Shown: in pieces, positions 25,735 through 34,879 of the stretch | Numbering within the stretch: position 1 is the first letter of the stretch | Layout of the letters: the number at the start of each line of letters is the position of its first letter | DNA from: Pelagimonas sp. | GTDB lineage: Bacteria; Pseudomonadota; Alphaproteobacteria; Rhodobacterales; Rhodobacteraceae | Direction of reading: 5' to 3' | Assembly (NCBI GenBank): GCA_025210345.1 | Contig: JAOARX010000030.1 | Location: forward strand, 1-64,000 | DNA length: 64,000 nt | The notes under the pieces: generated by a model | The model's database searches: none | Seen by the model: the letters and a program-made list of their open reading frames with translations, nothing else | Told to the model about the DNA's origin: nothing | Made by a program: the position numbers and the translations under genes

Positions 25735-27243
25735 TCAGCCAAACAGCCCGGCGTATTCCTGCCGCAGCGCGTTCTTTTGCACCTTGCCCATCGTGTTGCG
25801 CGGCAATGCGTCGATCACGATCAACTTGCGGGGATGTTTGAAACGGGCCAGCGCGGTTTCGACGGTGTTCTGGATGGCGGCAAGATCCGGTGTTTCACCC
25901 GGTTTGGCGACCAGAACCGCCACAGGGGTTTCGCCAAAATCCGCATGCGGCACGCCGATCACAGCGCTTTCCAGCACGCCGGGTTGATCATCCAGCAGGC
26001 TTTCCAGCTCTTTGGGATAGATGTTGAACCCGCCCGAGATGATCAGATCCTTGCCGCGCCCGACGATGGTGACATAGCCATCTTCTTCCTGCACGGCCAG
26101 ATCCCCGGTGATAAAGAAACCGTCGGGGCGCAGTTCTTCGGCGGTCTTTTCGGGCATTTGCCAATAGCCTTTGAACACGTTGGGGCCGCGCACCTCAAGC
26201 GTGCCGATTTCACCGCGGGGCAGCTCATGGCCCTGCGCATCACAGACCTTGGCCTCGACGCCCGGCAAAGGCAGACCCACGGTGCCCGCGCGGCGATCCC
26301 CGTCATAGGGGTTCGAGGTGTTCATATTCGTTTCGGTCATGCCATAGCGTTCCAGGATCCGGTGACCGGTGGCGGCCACGAAATCGCGGTGGGTTTCGGC
26401 CAAAAGCGGCGCCGAGCCAGAGATGAACAGGCGCATATTCGCAGTCACCGCGCGATCCAGCCGCCCGCTGTCCAGAAGGCGCGTGTAGAAGGTTGGCACA
26501 CCCATCAGGCTGGTCGCGCGGGGCATCCATTCCAACAGCGCATCGGGGTCGAACTTGGGAAACAGCACCATCGACGCCCCGGCCGCCAGGATCACGTTGG
26601 TCGCAACGAACAGCCCATGGGTGTGAAAGATCGGCAGCGCATGCAACAGCACGTCATCCGAGGTGAACCGCCAGTGATCAACCAAGGTCAGCGCGTTGGA
26701 CAGCAGGTTGTCCTGCGTCAGCATCGCCCCCTTTGAGCGCCCGGTGGTGCCCGATGTATAGAGAAACGCCGCCACTTCATCCTTGTCCCGGGGTTCGGTG
26801 GCAAAGCGGGTGGGCTGGGTGTTGGCCAGATCGGCCAATGAACCCGCGCCCGTGGTGTCCATCGTCAACAGATCGGCGCCCGCGCTTTGGGCGACCGGCG
26901 CAAGGGCGCTTGCGCGTGCGGGATCGCAAACCAACAGCCGCGCGCCGCTGTTGTCGACGAAATAGGCGATTTCATCTGCGGTGTAGCCGGTGTTCAACGG
27001 CAAGAATACCACGCCTGCCTGTATGCAGCCAAAGATCAGGGCCAGGGTATCTGCGGATTTTTCCAGCTGGATGGCGATCCTGTCACCGGGGCGCATCCCC
27101 TGCGTGCTGACGGCACCGGCAAATTGCGCCACGCGCCCGACAAAGTCTGCATAGCTGGTATGGTCCCCATCCGGATGTCTTAGAAACGGGGCGCTGCTTG
27201 TGCTGCGACTGCCAAGAAGAGTGTCATAAAGCAGGTTGGACAT
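25735..27243 (-). CDS. matB: Malonyl-CoA synthetase-like acyl-CoA ligase (MatB)
   Basis: A 502-residue ANL-superfamily ligase. The AMP-binding P-loop is AAFLYTSGTTGRSKGAMLTQ, the A5 motif is LERYGMTETNMNTSNPYDG (the TETNM and SNPYDG wording is typical of malonyl-CoA synthetases), the A7/A8 motifs are FFITGDLAVQEEDGYVTIVGRGKDLI and the catalytic lysine is in PRNTMGKVQKN. It would form malonyl-CoA from malonate, CoA and ATP. No malonyl-CoA decarboxylase or malonate transporter gene lies beside it. The substrate could be methylmalonate as well. Confidence 0.87.
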   Translation of the reverse strand: MSNLLYDTLLGSRSTSSAPFLRHPDGDHTSYADFVGRVAQFAGAVSTQGMRPGDRIAIQLEKSADTLALIFGCIQAGVVFLPLNTGYTADEIAYFVDNSGARLLVCDPARASALAPVAQSAGADLLTMDTTGAGSLADLANTQPTRFATEPRDKDEVAAFLYTSGTTGRSKGAMLTQDNLLSNALTLVDHWRFTSDDVLLHALPIFHTHGLFVATNVILAAGASMVLFPKFDPDALLEWMPRATSLMGVPTFYTRLLDSGRLDRAVTANMRLFISGSAPLLAETHRDFVAATGHRILERYGMTETNMNTSNPYDGDRRAGTVGLPLPGVEAKVCDAQGHELPRGEIGTLEVRGPNVFKGYWQMPEKTAEELRPDGFFITGDLAVQEEDGYVTIVGRGKDLIISGGFNIYPKELESLLDDQPGVLESAVIGVPHADFGETPVAVLVAKPGETPDLAAIQNTVETALARFKHPRKLIVIDALPRNTMGKVQKNALRQEYAGLFG

Positions 27244-27338
27244 TTGGGCTCCGGAGCTGCGAAAACTAAACCTGACACTGTCCTACCGCGCCGGGCAGTC
27301 GGGGCCAAGCCGCGATCGGTTGGCCTGCTGTCGCGCGG

Positions 27339-29933
27339 CTACTTTGGTGGGGCCGCTGGTTGGCGGCGCGCAAGCAGGCTTGCGGTTTCGGCCCAGCATT
27401 CCGCCAAAGCCGACGCGCGCTCTGACAAGATGGCCGGTGCGTCCTCTTGGGCGACCCCCTCGAGCGCGCGCAATTGCTCTGCCAATCGCAAGGCGCCCAG
27501 AACACCCGCCGACCCCGCCAGCCTGTGAGCCTCTGAGACAATCGCATCGCGCTGGGGACGCTTCTGGCTTGTGCCGGGAATATTCGCTAGGAAGCTTTCC
27601 ATTTCCTGCCCGAATTGCGCAATTGAGGCGCGCAGCGTCCCGATTGGCAGGGTTTCCTTGAGGTCGTCAAGATGCTGGGCCGCCAACAGCGGCAACGACG
27701 GGCGCGCCCTGGATTGCTGATCGGTGGCGGGGGCTGGGTTAAAGCGGCTTGCCAGAACCTGTCGCAACCCATCGGCGCTGATGGGTTTGATAAGAATGTC
27801 CTGCATGCCCGCATTGCGGAACGCCTGAACTTCGTTGGGCAGCGCATGGGCGGTGGTGGCTATGACAGGCGTGTCATGATTGGGACCGATGCGCCGGATG
27901 GCCAATGTGGTTTCGATCCCATCCATTCCGGGCATCGAGATGTCCATCAAGATCGTGTCAAACCGCGTGTCCTGCGCCAGCTTGACGCCGTCTTCGCCAT
28001 TGCACGCCAGCGTGACAGAATGCCCGTCGCGCACCAGCATGGCCTTAAGAACCTGTCGGTTGATTTCATTGTCTTCGACAACAAGGATGTTTTGCGGCGC
28101 AACTTCGGGCAAGGCTGCGCTGTCGGACAGCCGCCCTGGTTGGTCCGGGCCCTGGCCGGCCTTGATATGGGCCGGAGGATGCATGGGTAGGCGCACCCAG
28201 AACACGCTGCCTTCGCCCAGAATGCTTTCAGCCCCCATGTCGCCCCCAAGGGCCCGGGTCAAACGCCGGGTGATCCCCAGCCCCAGCCCGGTTCCCGAGT
28301 TGCGGCGGCCATAGCTGGTGTCGATGCTGACAAAATCATCGAAAATCCGTTTCAGGTCGTCTTCGCTGATCCCTTGGCCTGTATCCGAAACCCGCAGTTC
28401 GACTTCGTTCAGGCCATCGAGGCAATCGACTTCGATTGTGATATGTCCGTCGTGGGTGAATTTGACCGCGTTGCCAATCAGGTTCAGCAGGATTTGGCGC
28501 AGCCTCTGGCGATCAGTATAGGCGTGTTTCAACAGCGGCGAGAGGGGCAGGGCCTGAAGTTCGGTGTTGTTTGTGCTGGCCGCGCCCTTTTGCGTTTCAA
28601 TAACCTCGTTCAACAAGGCGGGCAGATCGCAAAGCGCCTTGTGCATCGACAATTTGCCCGCATCCATCCGCGTGACATCCAGAACATCGTTCACATGGGA
28701 CAAGAGTTGCTGGCCAGAGCTTTTGAGCACGTTGATTTGCTGTTGTTGCTCCTCATCCAGCGTTGTGGTGTCGAACAAATCAAGCGTGCCCAGCAACCCG
28801 TTCAGCGGGGTGCGCATTTCATGGCTCATGACCGCAAGAAGTTCGGCTTTGTGCTTTTCTCCGGCGATGGCCCGGTCGCGCGCGCGTTTGAGCGCGTTCT
28901 CGGATGTGATGCGTGCGGTGATATCGCGGACAAAGCCCACGAAAATCTGGCCGTCCGGGCTTTCGGCCTTGGCGATTGTGATGTCAGCGGGAAATTCTTG
29001 CCCATCTTTGCGCAGGGCGCGCATTTGGATCGTTCCCTTGTTCAGAACACGGGGTTCGCCCTTGCGCAGATAGCGGGCCATTCCCTTGTTGTGCTCGGGG
29101 CGCAGATCGGGGGGGATGATCAGTTCGGACATCTGTGCGCCCAGGGCTTCGGACACCGAATACCCAAAGGTTTTTTCGGCGGTGCCGTTGTATTCGATGA
29201 TGGTCCCGCTGCGGTCCGTCACTAGAACGGCGTCTTGGGACGCAGCGAGAATGGTCTCGATCCGCTGGCGAATGGCGCTGTGATGTTCCGCATCTGCGGC
29301 GCGGTGCCGGGCGAGCTGAAACAAGGCACCAGCCAGAACCAAAAGCACTGCGACCAAGGATATGGTCAGACCCGCGATTCGCCGCAAGGTGCCAGCGGTC
29401 CGTTCACGTTTGCCATCGCTTAGGCGGGTGAAATATTCGGTGCCGAACACCACTAGGCGGCGCACATCGGTTCTGATCAGTGCGGTGTCCTGTTCCAAGC
29501 GTCCCAATTGGGCCAAAAGCCCCGTATCCGCGCCATCCATGACCGGGATCCAACGGTCCAGATACCGTTCGATGGCCTTCATTTCTTCTGCGGCACCGGG
29601 CCTGATCCGCAGCCCAACCATCACCGAACTTCTGGATAGGGTCGCATGGCGGCTAAAGAACACGTCGAAGCGCTTGCGAAGCTCGTCCAGATCGGGTGGC
29701 TGATCCATGGCAGCGCGCAGGGCCGCATTTTCCAGCAAAAGCACTTCGGTTTCCAGTTGCACCAAAGACCATTGCAGATTGTCTTGCGAGGCAGTGAACA
29801 GCCGCGACATCTGGTGGCGGGCATCCAGGATCAGCGCGGCAACAATTCCAACGCACATCGAAATCGCCAGCGCGATCATCGCCCGCCGCACGGGGCTTGA
29901 ACCGGTTTTGGATCCGCGGGGGCGGGCGCTCAT
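27339..29933 (-). CDS. Hybrid sensor histidine kinase with PAS, receiver and HPt domains
   Basis: An 864-residue membrane kinase. Order: helix at about 17-36, periplasmic sensor region to about 215, second helix (LTISLVAVLLVLAGALFQLA), PAS domain (AVLVTDRSGTIIEYNGTAEKTFGYS), HisKA with phospho-acceptor H371 in MSHEMRTPLNG, HATPase (NLIGNAVKF; DTGQGI; GTGLGLGI), receiver with D664 in LMDISMPGMDG, and a C-terminal HPt with H803 in EAHRLAGSAG. This is a complete phosphorelay of the BarA/TorS type. The ATG at 29933 follows GAAGAG and lies 4 bases after the upstream gene; a TTG at 29954 overlapping that gene is the alternative. The natural output partner is probably the divergent response regulator. 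Confidence 0.93.
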   Translation of the reverse strand: MSARPRGSKTGSSPVRRAMIALAISMCVGIVAALILDARHQMSRLFTASQDNLQWSLVQLETEVLLLENAALRAAMDQPPDLDELRKRFDVFFSRHATLSRSSVMVGLRIRPGAAEEMKAIERYLDRWIPVMDGADTGLLAQLGRLEQDTALIRTDVRRLVVFGTEYFTRLSDGKRERTAGTLRRIAGLTISLVAVLLVLAGALFQLARHRAADAEHHSAIRQRIETILAASQDAVLVTDRSGTIIEYNGTAEKTFGYSVSEALGAQMSELIIPPDLRPEHNKGMARYLRKGEPRVLNKGTIQMRALRKDGQEFPADITIAKAESPDGQIFVGFVRDITARITSENALKRARDRAIAGEKHKAELLAVMSHEMRTPLNGLLGTLDLFDTTTLDEEQQQQINVLKSSGQQLLSHVNDVLDVTRMDAGKLSMHKALCDLPALLNEVIETQKGAASTNNTELQALPLSPLLKHAYTDRQRLRQILLNLIGNAVKFTHDGHITIEVDCLDGLNEVELRVSDTGQGISEDDLKRIFDDFVSIDTSYGRRNSGTGLGLGITRRLTRALGGDMGAESILGEGSVFWVRLPMHPPAHIKAGQGPDQPGRLSDSAALPEVAPQNILVVEDNEINRQVLKAMLVRDGHSVTLACNGEDGVKLAQDTRFDTILMDISMPGMDGIETTLAIRRIGPNHDTPVIATTAHALPNEVQAFRNAGMQDILIKPISADGLRQVLASRFNPAPATDQQSRARPSLPLLAAQHLDDLKETLPIGTLRASIAQFGQEMESFLANIPGTSQKRPQRDAIVSEAHRLAGSAGVLGALRLAEQLRALEGVAQEDAPAILSERASALAECWAETASLLARRQPAAPPK

Positions 29934-29937
29934 GGGA

Positions 29938-30441
29938 TTACTCTTCGATTTCAAGCCGGATAAGTTGCCAGACGCTTCTGGAGAAATGCTGTTCGGTTAT
30001 AAACCTATCTTCCTGATCGAAGGGATAGATCAGCCAAAGCGGCCCCTTGTCGCGCACTGACATGGGGTCTCCGTTCAGGGTATAGGCCACCAGTGCGCCG
30101 TTTTCGGTGATGTCCCCAATGGGAATGGTCGCGAAATAGTCGTTGATGGCATGGGCCGTCATTGTGCGGACCGGCAGATCGGCATGTTCAAGCAGGGTTC
30201 GCAGCAGCACGCCTTGGAAGTCTTGTACCCCTTCGGTCCAGATCGTCGATGTTTGATAGGTGGTTGCGGGCAGATCCATCAGTTCAGCGCGTGTAAAGGT
30301 GATTTCGCGCGCGGTGGCTTGTGTGTTGTCCGGGATCGCAAGGGTCAAGATCACCGGATCCGTAGAGGTGTTTTCGGCGCTGGCCACAAGGGGACAGAGC
30401 AGCGTGGCAAACAGAAAAGACAAAGGGCGCAGGCAGGTCAT
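29938..30441 (-). CDS. Secreted molybdopterin-oxidoreductase-fold protein, cofactor ligand missing
   Basis: A 167-residue exported protein with signal MTCLRPLSFLFATLLCPLVA-SA. The body resembles the sulfite-oxidase/molybdopterin-binding fold: FTRAELMDLPATTY, EGVQDFQGVLLRTLLEHA, INDYFATIPIGDI, LVAYTLNGDPM, KGPLWLIYPFD. No cysteine remains in the mature protein, so the molybdenum ligand is absent and catalysis is unlikely. It is directly upstream of, and tightly spaced with, the hybrid kinase; a periplasmic ligand-sensing partner of the kinase is the best inference. Fold assignment is by recognition of the motif pattern. Confidence 0.75.
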   Translation of the reverse strand: MTCLRPLSFLFATLLCPLVASAENTSTDPVILTLAIPDNTQATAREITFTRAELMDLPATTYQTSTIWTEGVQDFQGVLLRTLLEHADLPVRTMTAHAINDYFATIPIGDITENGALVAYTLNGDPMSVRDKGPLWLIYPFDQEDRFITEQHFSRSVWQLIRLEIEE

Positions 30442-30620
30442 GGCGGTCTCGTTTTGATGCGTGGCTAGGCCAGGGTCGGCGCGGGTGTCGCGTTGTAAAG
30501 CGCTGCCCAGACGTCACCCAAGTTGACACATAGCAGAACATTGCGGAAATTGGCCAGAATATGCGAGTAGTTTGGTAGAAGACACGTATCCAAGCCGATA
30601 CGGTAACAGGGTGATATTAC

Positions 30621-31223
30621 ATGCGAATACTGGTGGCCGATGATCATGATCTGGTGCGCGAAACCATAGCGGCATATCTGGATGCCACCGATATTGATGA
30701 TGTTCAATCGGTCGCAAACCTGCAAGATGCGATCACCACGGTCGAACAGACCGGGCGGTTTGATCTGGTTTTGCTGGACTACAATATGCCCGGGATGAAC
30801 GGTCTCGAAGGACTGGCACGCATGAAAGAAGCGAACCACGGCGGCGCTGTAGCGATCCTTTCGGGCAGCGCCACGCGCGAAGTCGCGGATGCCGCTTTGC
30901 GGGCGGGGGCACAGGGGTTCATACCCAAGACGCTCAGCGCGCGCTCGCTGTTGACGGCTGCGCGTTTCATGGCCGCGGGCGAAGTCTATGCGCCGATCGA
31001 ATTCATGCAAGGGACCCGCCCTGACGGTGGTGCAACGCTGACCCGGCGTGAACATGATGTGCTGTACGGAATTTGCGAGGGAAAATCCAACAAAGAGATC
31101 GCGCGCGATCTTGATCTGCAAGAGGTCACCGTCAAACTTCACGTCAAGACCCTGAGCCGCAAACTTGAAGCCCGCAACCGCACCCACGCGGCCATGATCG
31201 CGCGCGATCAGGGATTGGTCTGA
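30621..31223 (+). CDS. NarL/LuxR-family response regulator
   Basis: A 200-residue two-domain regulator. Receiver: acidic pair in LVADDHDLVRE, phospho-acceptor aspartate in DLVLLDYNMPGMNG, switch serine in VAILSGSA and lysine in GFIPKTLS. Output: LuxR helix-turn-helix LTRREHDVLYGICEGKSNKEIARDLDLQEVTVKLHVKTLSRKL (seen in pieces). It is divergent from the secreted protein and hybrid kinase genes, sharing a 179-base intergenic region with a TTGACA near 30521. It probably receives phosphate from the kinase HPt domain. About 130 noncoding bases follow before the IS element. Confidence 0.93.
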   Translation: MRILVADDHDLVRETIAAYLDATDIDDVQSVANLQDAITTVEQTGRFDLVLLDYNMPGMNGLEGLARMKEANHGGAVAILSGSATREVADAALRAGAQGFIPKTLSARSLLTAARFMAAGEVYAPIEFMQGTRPDGGATLTRREHDVLYGICEGKSNKEIARDLDLQEVTVKLHVKTLSRKLEARNRTHAAMIARDQGLV

Positions 31224-31402
31224 TCGCCCCACGGCGCCCTTAGGTGACGCTGAACCAAGCCCCAAGCGGTCGCGCCAATTCGGGCGGGGCCCCAAGCGGA
31301 ACCGGATCGGGGTTGAACATGGGGTCTGCCCCCCCCCGGAATAGCCGCCTGAAAGTGGTCCACCAACTGGGATAGTTTATCCCTCAAATTGGAGGATCAG
31401 CG

Positions 31403-31681
31403 ATGGCTGGCAAAAGAGAGAAGCCCGAAGAGATTGTATCGAAGCTTCGGCAGGTTGAAGTTTTGCAAGGACAGGGAACGACGATTGCCGAGGCGGTGCG
31501 CCAGATTGGTGTGACGCAGCAGACATTCTATCGGTGGCGGAAGCTGTATGGTGGGATGCAGCGGTCACAGCTTACGCGTCTGAAGGAGTTGGAGAAAGAG
31601 AACCAGCGGCTCAGACGTGCGGTGTCTGATTTGACCTTGGACAAACTCATTTTGAGCGAAGCAGCGAAGGGAAACTTCTGA
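31403..31681 (+). CDS. IS3-family transposase OrfA
   Basis: A 92-residue helix-turn-helix protein: KPEEIVSKLRQVEVLQGQG, then VRQIGVTQQTFYRWRKLYGG and a leucine-rich coiled coil (RLKELEKENQRLRRAVSDLTLDK). The frame is intact from an ATG with GGAGG upstream to its TGA. The TTCTGA end overlaps the orfB frame, as in elements that use -1 frameshifting. It is probably useless because orfB is broken. Confidence 0.88.
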   Translation: MAGKREKPEEIVSKLRQVEVLQGQGTTIAEAVRQIGVTQQTFYRWRKLYGGMQRSQLTRLKELEKENQRLRRAVSDLTLDKLILSEAAKGNF

Positions 31682-32520
31682 GCCCTTCGGGTCGTCGCAA
31701 GTGCATCGACCATGTGCGGCAGGAGCTTGGCGTGTCTGAGCGCCGCGCCTGCCGCACACTTGGGCAGCATTGATCCACGCAACGAAAGGTCCCGCAAGGC
31801 CGTGCCGATGAAGAGCGTCTGACCGGTGACATCATCGAACTGGCGGATCAATACGGGCGCTATGGATATCGCATGGTGACGGGTCTGCTGAACAATGCGG
31901 GCTGGTGTGTGAACCACAAGCGTGTGGAACGCATCTGGCGGCGTGAAGGGCTGAAGGTCTCACAAAAGCAGAAGAAAAAGGGGCGGCTCTGGCTGAACGA
32001 TGGCTCTTGCGTCCGCCTGCGGCCAGAACGACCGAACCATGTCTGATCCTATGACTTCGTCCAGGATCGCACCGCTGATGGGCGTGTCTATCGGACGCTG
32101 AACATCATTGATGAATACACAAGGGAGGCGCTCATGATCCGCGTCGATCGCAAGCTCAACTCCACGGACGTGCTGGATGCATTGACTGACCTGCGCGGGC
32201 CACCGGAGTATATCAGGTCAGACAACGGACCTGAATTTATCGCTCAGAAGGTGCGGGACTGGATCGCAGCAATCGGGACAAAAACGGCCTATATCGAGCC
32301 CGGATCACCCTGGGAGAACGGATACTGTGAAAGCTTCAACGCTCGGTTCCGGGATGAGCTCCTTAATGGCGAGTTGTTCTACACCCTGCGGGAAGCTCAA
32401 ATCCTAATCGAGCAATGGCGCATTCACTACAACACGGCTAGGCCGCATAGTTAATTGGGCTATCGTCCGCCTGCGCACGGCAGCATCGTGCCAATGGACC
32501 AGAGGCCCATGATGCACTAA
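31678..32520 (+). pseudogene. IS3-family transposase OrfB, three premature stops
   Basis: The DDE integrase frame reads SGRRKCIDHVRQELGVSERR, YGRYGYRMVTGLLNNAG, NIIDEYTREALMIRV, IRSDNGPEFIAQKVRDWI and SPWENGYCESFNARFRDELL, so the catalytic region is recognisable. It is interrupted by TGA at 31771, TGA at 32044 (where the family has the tryptophan of HVWSYDF) and TAA at 32452 (in PHS-LGYRPP). About three residues also seem missing before RGPPEYIRSDNGPEF. The protein cannot be made in one piece. Confidence 0.88.
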
Positions 32521-32576
32521 CAATTAAACCGGACCACTCAATCGGGCACGCTAATATTGCGTTCTAAAAGGTACGA

Positions 32577-32653
32577 TGGTGGCGTGGGGGAGACTTGAAC
32601 TCCCGACCTATCGATTATGAGTCGATCGCTCTAACCAACTGAGCTACCGCGCC
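32577..32653 (-). tRNA. tRNA with CAU anticodon (Met elongator; Ile2 possible)
   Basis: The minus strand folds into a cloverleaf of 77 bases with encoded CCA. The 5' arm is GGCGCGG, the D arm AGCTCAGTTGGTTAGAGC, the anticodon arm ATCGA-CTCATAA-TCGAT and the T arm GGGAG-TTCAAGT-CTCCC, with A as discriminator. The anticodon CAU fits elongator methionine, or isoleucine if the C is modified to lysidine; the initiator is excluded by the lack of the three G-C anticodon stem pairs. The acceptor stem has one mismatch, C5 opposite A68 (3' arm CCACGCC). Confidence 0.93.
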
Positions 32654-32937
32654 GTTCCGTGCGGGGTAAGTATGGCACGCGCCGTGGGGCGTCAAGCGGA
32701 AAAATGCAGGGAGCCACGGTTTTCTGTGAACAGGTATTTCGACCGTGAAACCGCCAGAATCCGAGCGCCGCAAAAGCCGCAAACCGGGTTTGATTTCGGG
32801 AACCGCCGCGCCAAGCGCCACAGGAAGCCCCTCGCCGGCGATCCCAGTCACAAGGGGGTGCCCGGTGGCCACCGCCACCCGTTCCTATCGGTGATGCCGG
32901 TGCCGTTGGCGCCGTGATCGCATACCAAAGGCCTGTC

Positions 32938-34251
32938 TTACTTAACGATCATTTCGTCTTTGACGAACATATTCGCCCAGGCGCGATCAACCAGATCCGG
33001 GGTCATCTTGTAGGGGATACCCTCGAAATCACAGACTGAAATCATCTGGTCGATCAGGAAAACCGGCTGATAGTTTGCGTAGACATTGTTGATCGTCGGA
33101 TATTTGGTTTTCAACAGGTGCACGAGGCTGGCTTCGTCCAGCTGCATTCCCTTTTTACGGGCGACCAGGGCAAAGATTTTCAGGAAATCCTGCTGGTTCG
33201 GCCCGTCGATCTTGATCTTGAAAAAGATCCGGCGCAGGGCAGCCTGGTCAAAGATTTCATTGGGATGAAAGTTGGTGGAAAAAATCACCAGCGTGTCGAA
33301 GGGGACTTCGAATTTTTCACCTGACTGAAGGGCAAGGATGTCCTTGCTTTCTTCCAATGGAACAATCCAGCGGTTGACCAGTTTCTGCGGCGGCTCGGCC
33401 TGACGGCCAAGGTCGTCGACGATGAAAATGCCACCGGTGGATTTGAGCTGGAGCGGGGCCTGATAGGTGCGCGCCGTCGGGTTATAGACCAGGTCCAGCA
33501 TGTCCAAAGACAGCTCACCCCCTGTGATCACCGTGGGACGTTTGCACAGGACATAGCGCCGGTCAAAACCCGCGCGCCGCCGCAGGGCGTTGGGATTTTC
33601 GGCATCCTCGACGGCCTTGGAATGCACAATCGGGTCGTAGACCGTGATCACCTGGCCGGAATATTCAATCGCGCGCGGGACATAGATCTTGTCCCCCATC
33701 GCATCGCGGATCCCGTTCGAGATCGAGGATTTGCCGTTCCCGGGCGGGCCATACATAAGGATGGAACGCCCCGAGCTGACCGCAGGGCCAAGGTTGGCGA
33801 TCAGATCGTCGGGCAGCACCAGATGCCCCATCGCGCCGGTCAATTGTTCGCGGGTGATCTGGATGTTGCGGATGGACTGGCGTTTGACCTGTTCACGGTA
33901 GACATCCAGCGGAATGGGCATAGGGCCAAAGTATTCGGACTGCGACAGGGCATCCAATGCGCGGGCCTTGCCGCTGTCGGTCAGCTGATACGGCATTTCC
34001 GAGTTGCTCTGCCCCGCGGCGCCCAGGGTGCCCATGGCTTCCATCAGGCCCTGTCCGCGGGCCATGTCGATCAGCTCTTGGGCGACGGGCACCGGCAGAC
34101 AAACCGCACGCGCCAGATCGGTGACCTGATTGGTGTTCTTGCGGAACATGGTCTTGAGGATGATGTCACGCATCATCACGGTGGAAAGCTGCATATCCTC
34201 CAGCCGCTTAGGGGCGGGAGGGGCCATCACCGATGAGGTTTGCATGTTCAT
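32938..34251 (-). CDS. AAA-type ATPase at the end of the tad locus
   Basis: An ATPase of about 437 residues. Walker A is MYGPPGNGKSS and Walker B is GIFIVDDLGRQ; sensor region LVIFSTNFHPNEIFDQAALRRIFFKIKIDGP. The N-terminal third is a winged-helix-like region (TNQVTDLARAVCLPVPVAQELIDMARGQG). The same kind of ATPase is commonly found near Flp pilus genes in Rhodobacterales, but its role is not established here. A GTG at 34281 would add 10 residues; the ATG at 34251 is used. It is separated from cpaA by 111 bases. Confidence 0.85.
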   Translation of the reverse strand: MNMQTSSVMAPPAPKRLEDMQLSTVMMRDIILKTMFRKNTNQVTDLARAVCLPVPVAQELIDMARGQGLMEAMGTLGAAGQSNSEMPYQLTDSGKARALDALSQSEYFGPMPIPLDVYREQVKRQSIRNIQITREQLTGAMGHLVLPDDLIANLGPAVSSGRSILMYGPPGNGKSSISNGIRDAMGDKIYVPRAIEYSGQVITVYDPIVHSKAVEDAENPNALRRRAGFDRRYVLCKRPTVITGGELSLDMLDLVYNPTARTYQAPLQLKSTGGIFIVDDLGRQAEPPQKLVNRWIVPLEESKDILALQSGEKFEVPFDTLVIFSTNFHPNEIFDQAALRRIFFKIKIDGPNQQDFLKIFALVARKKGMQLDEASLVHLLKTKYPTINNVYANYQPVFLIDQMISVCDFEGIPYKMTPDLVDRAWANMFVKDEMIVK

Positions 34252-34362
34252 GTGGCTTGCCTGCGCTGGTCTGTTTGGCACAAGATCGCAGCGCTTTGTG
34301 GCATCAAAGCGGCACCTGAGAGGAGTTTGAGGGGCGTTCCGCCTGGCTCTTGGATCAGAGGG

Positions 34363-34872
34363 TCACGGCAGCGCAGGCTGCCCATAGATCGCCCCCAGGA
34401 TCAAATAGATCGCCATGGTCCCCCCCAGCGCCAGCCCCATGGGGAATTTTTTGCCGGTCGACCAGCTTTCCCAAGAGGGCGCCATGCGGCGCAACGGCGT
34501 CAGCTTGGCCAGCCGGTGGGTGGTGAAGGCCGCCAAGAGATTGGCAGAGAACAGCAAAATCAGGAAATTCAGATCACCCACATGGATGAACGGAGCGGCA
34601 ACGGCCGCGAATTTCGCATCCCCCGCACCCATTGCGCCGCCGGCATTCAATGCGATGCCAGCCACCAGAACGACCACCAGATGCACATAGCGCCAAAGAT
34701 AGGCGTCCAGCGGCAGAGCAAGGATGCCCACCAGCACAAAGACAAAGAACATGGCCGCAACCGCATGGTTGGGGATGCGCATGCCTTTCATGTCGGTATA
34801 GCAAATATACACGCAGATCGGCAGGACAAAGGGCAAAAACCACAGGGCGGCCGAGGCAGTGATGAACATCAT
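34363..34872 (-). CDS. cpaA: Prepilin peptidase CpaA/TadV
   Basis: A 169-residue membrane aspartyl protease of the A24 family. The two catalytic aspartates are in YTDMKGMRIPN and GAMGAGDAKFAA (the GxGD motif). Five or six helices. It removes the leader from Flp prepilins after the conserved glycine. AAGGGGACG precedes the double ATG at 34872, 7 bases after the tadD-like gene. An upstream extension of the frame overlapping that gene was rejected. Confidence 0.9.
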   Translation of the reverse strand: MMFITASAALWFLPFVLPICVYICYTDMKGMRIPNHAVAAMFFVFVLVGILALPLDAYLWRYVHLVVVLVAGIALNAGGAMGAGDAKFAAVAAPFIHVGDLNFLILLFSANLLAAFTTHRLAKLTPLRRMAPSWESWSTGKKFPMGLALGGTMAIYLILGAIYGQPALP

Positions 34873-34879
34873 CGTCCCC

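Larger units (their letters stand above)
31350..32540 (+). mobile_element. Decayed IS3-family (IS407-like) insertion sequence
   Basis: The left end TGAAAGTGGTCC (31350-31361) and the right end GGACCACTCA (32531-32540), whose complement is TGAGTGGTCC, form short imperfect terminal repeats with TG/CA ends. Between them are orfA and an orfB with three nonsense codons. Length about 1.19 kb is normal for the group. No target duplication is visible at the flanks, which with the nonsense codons indicates an old, inactive copy. A run of nine C residues lies just outside the left end (31329-31337). Confidence 0.8.

Noticed and set aside
31328-31337. Run of nine C residues as a phase-variation tract
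   Set aside because: It lies outside any reading frame, between a regulator gene and an IS end, so slippage would not switch a protein.
32654-32937. Possible small gene between the tRNA and the AAA ATPase
   Set aside because: Frames there have Arg/Pro/His-rich shadow-like translations and no ribosome site; nothing else was recognised in the stretch.
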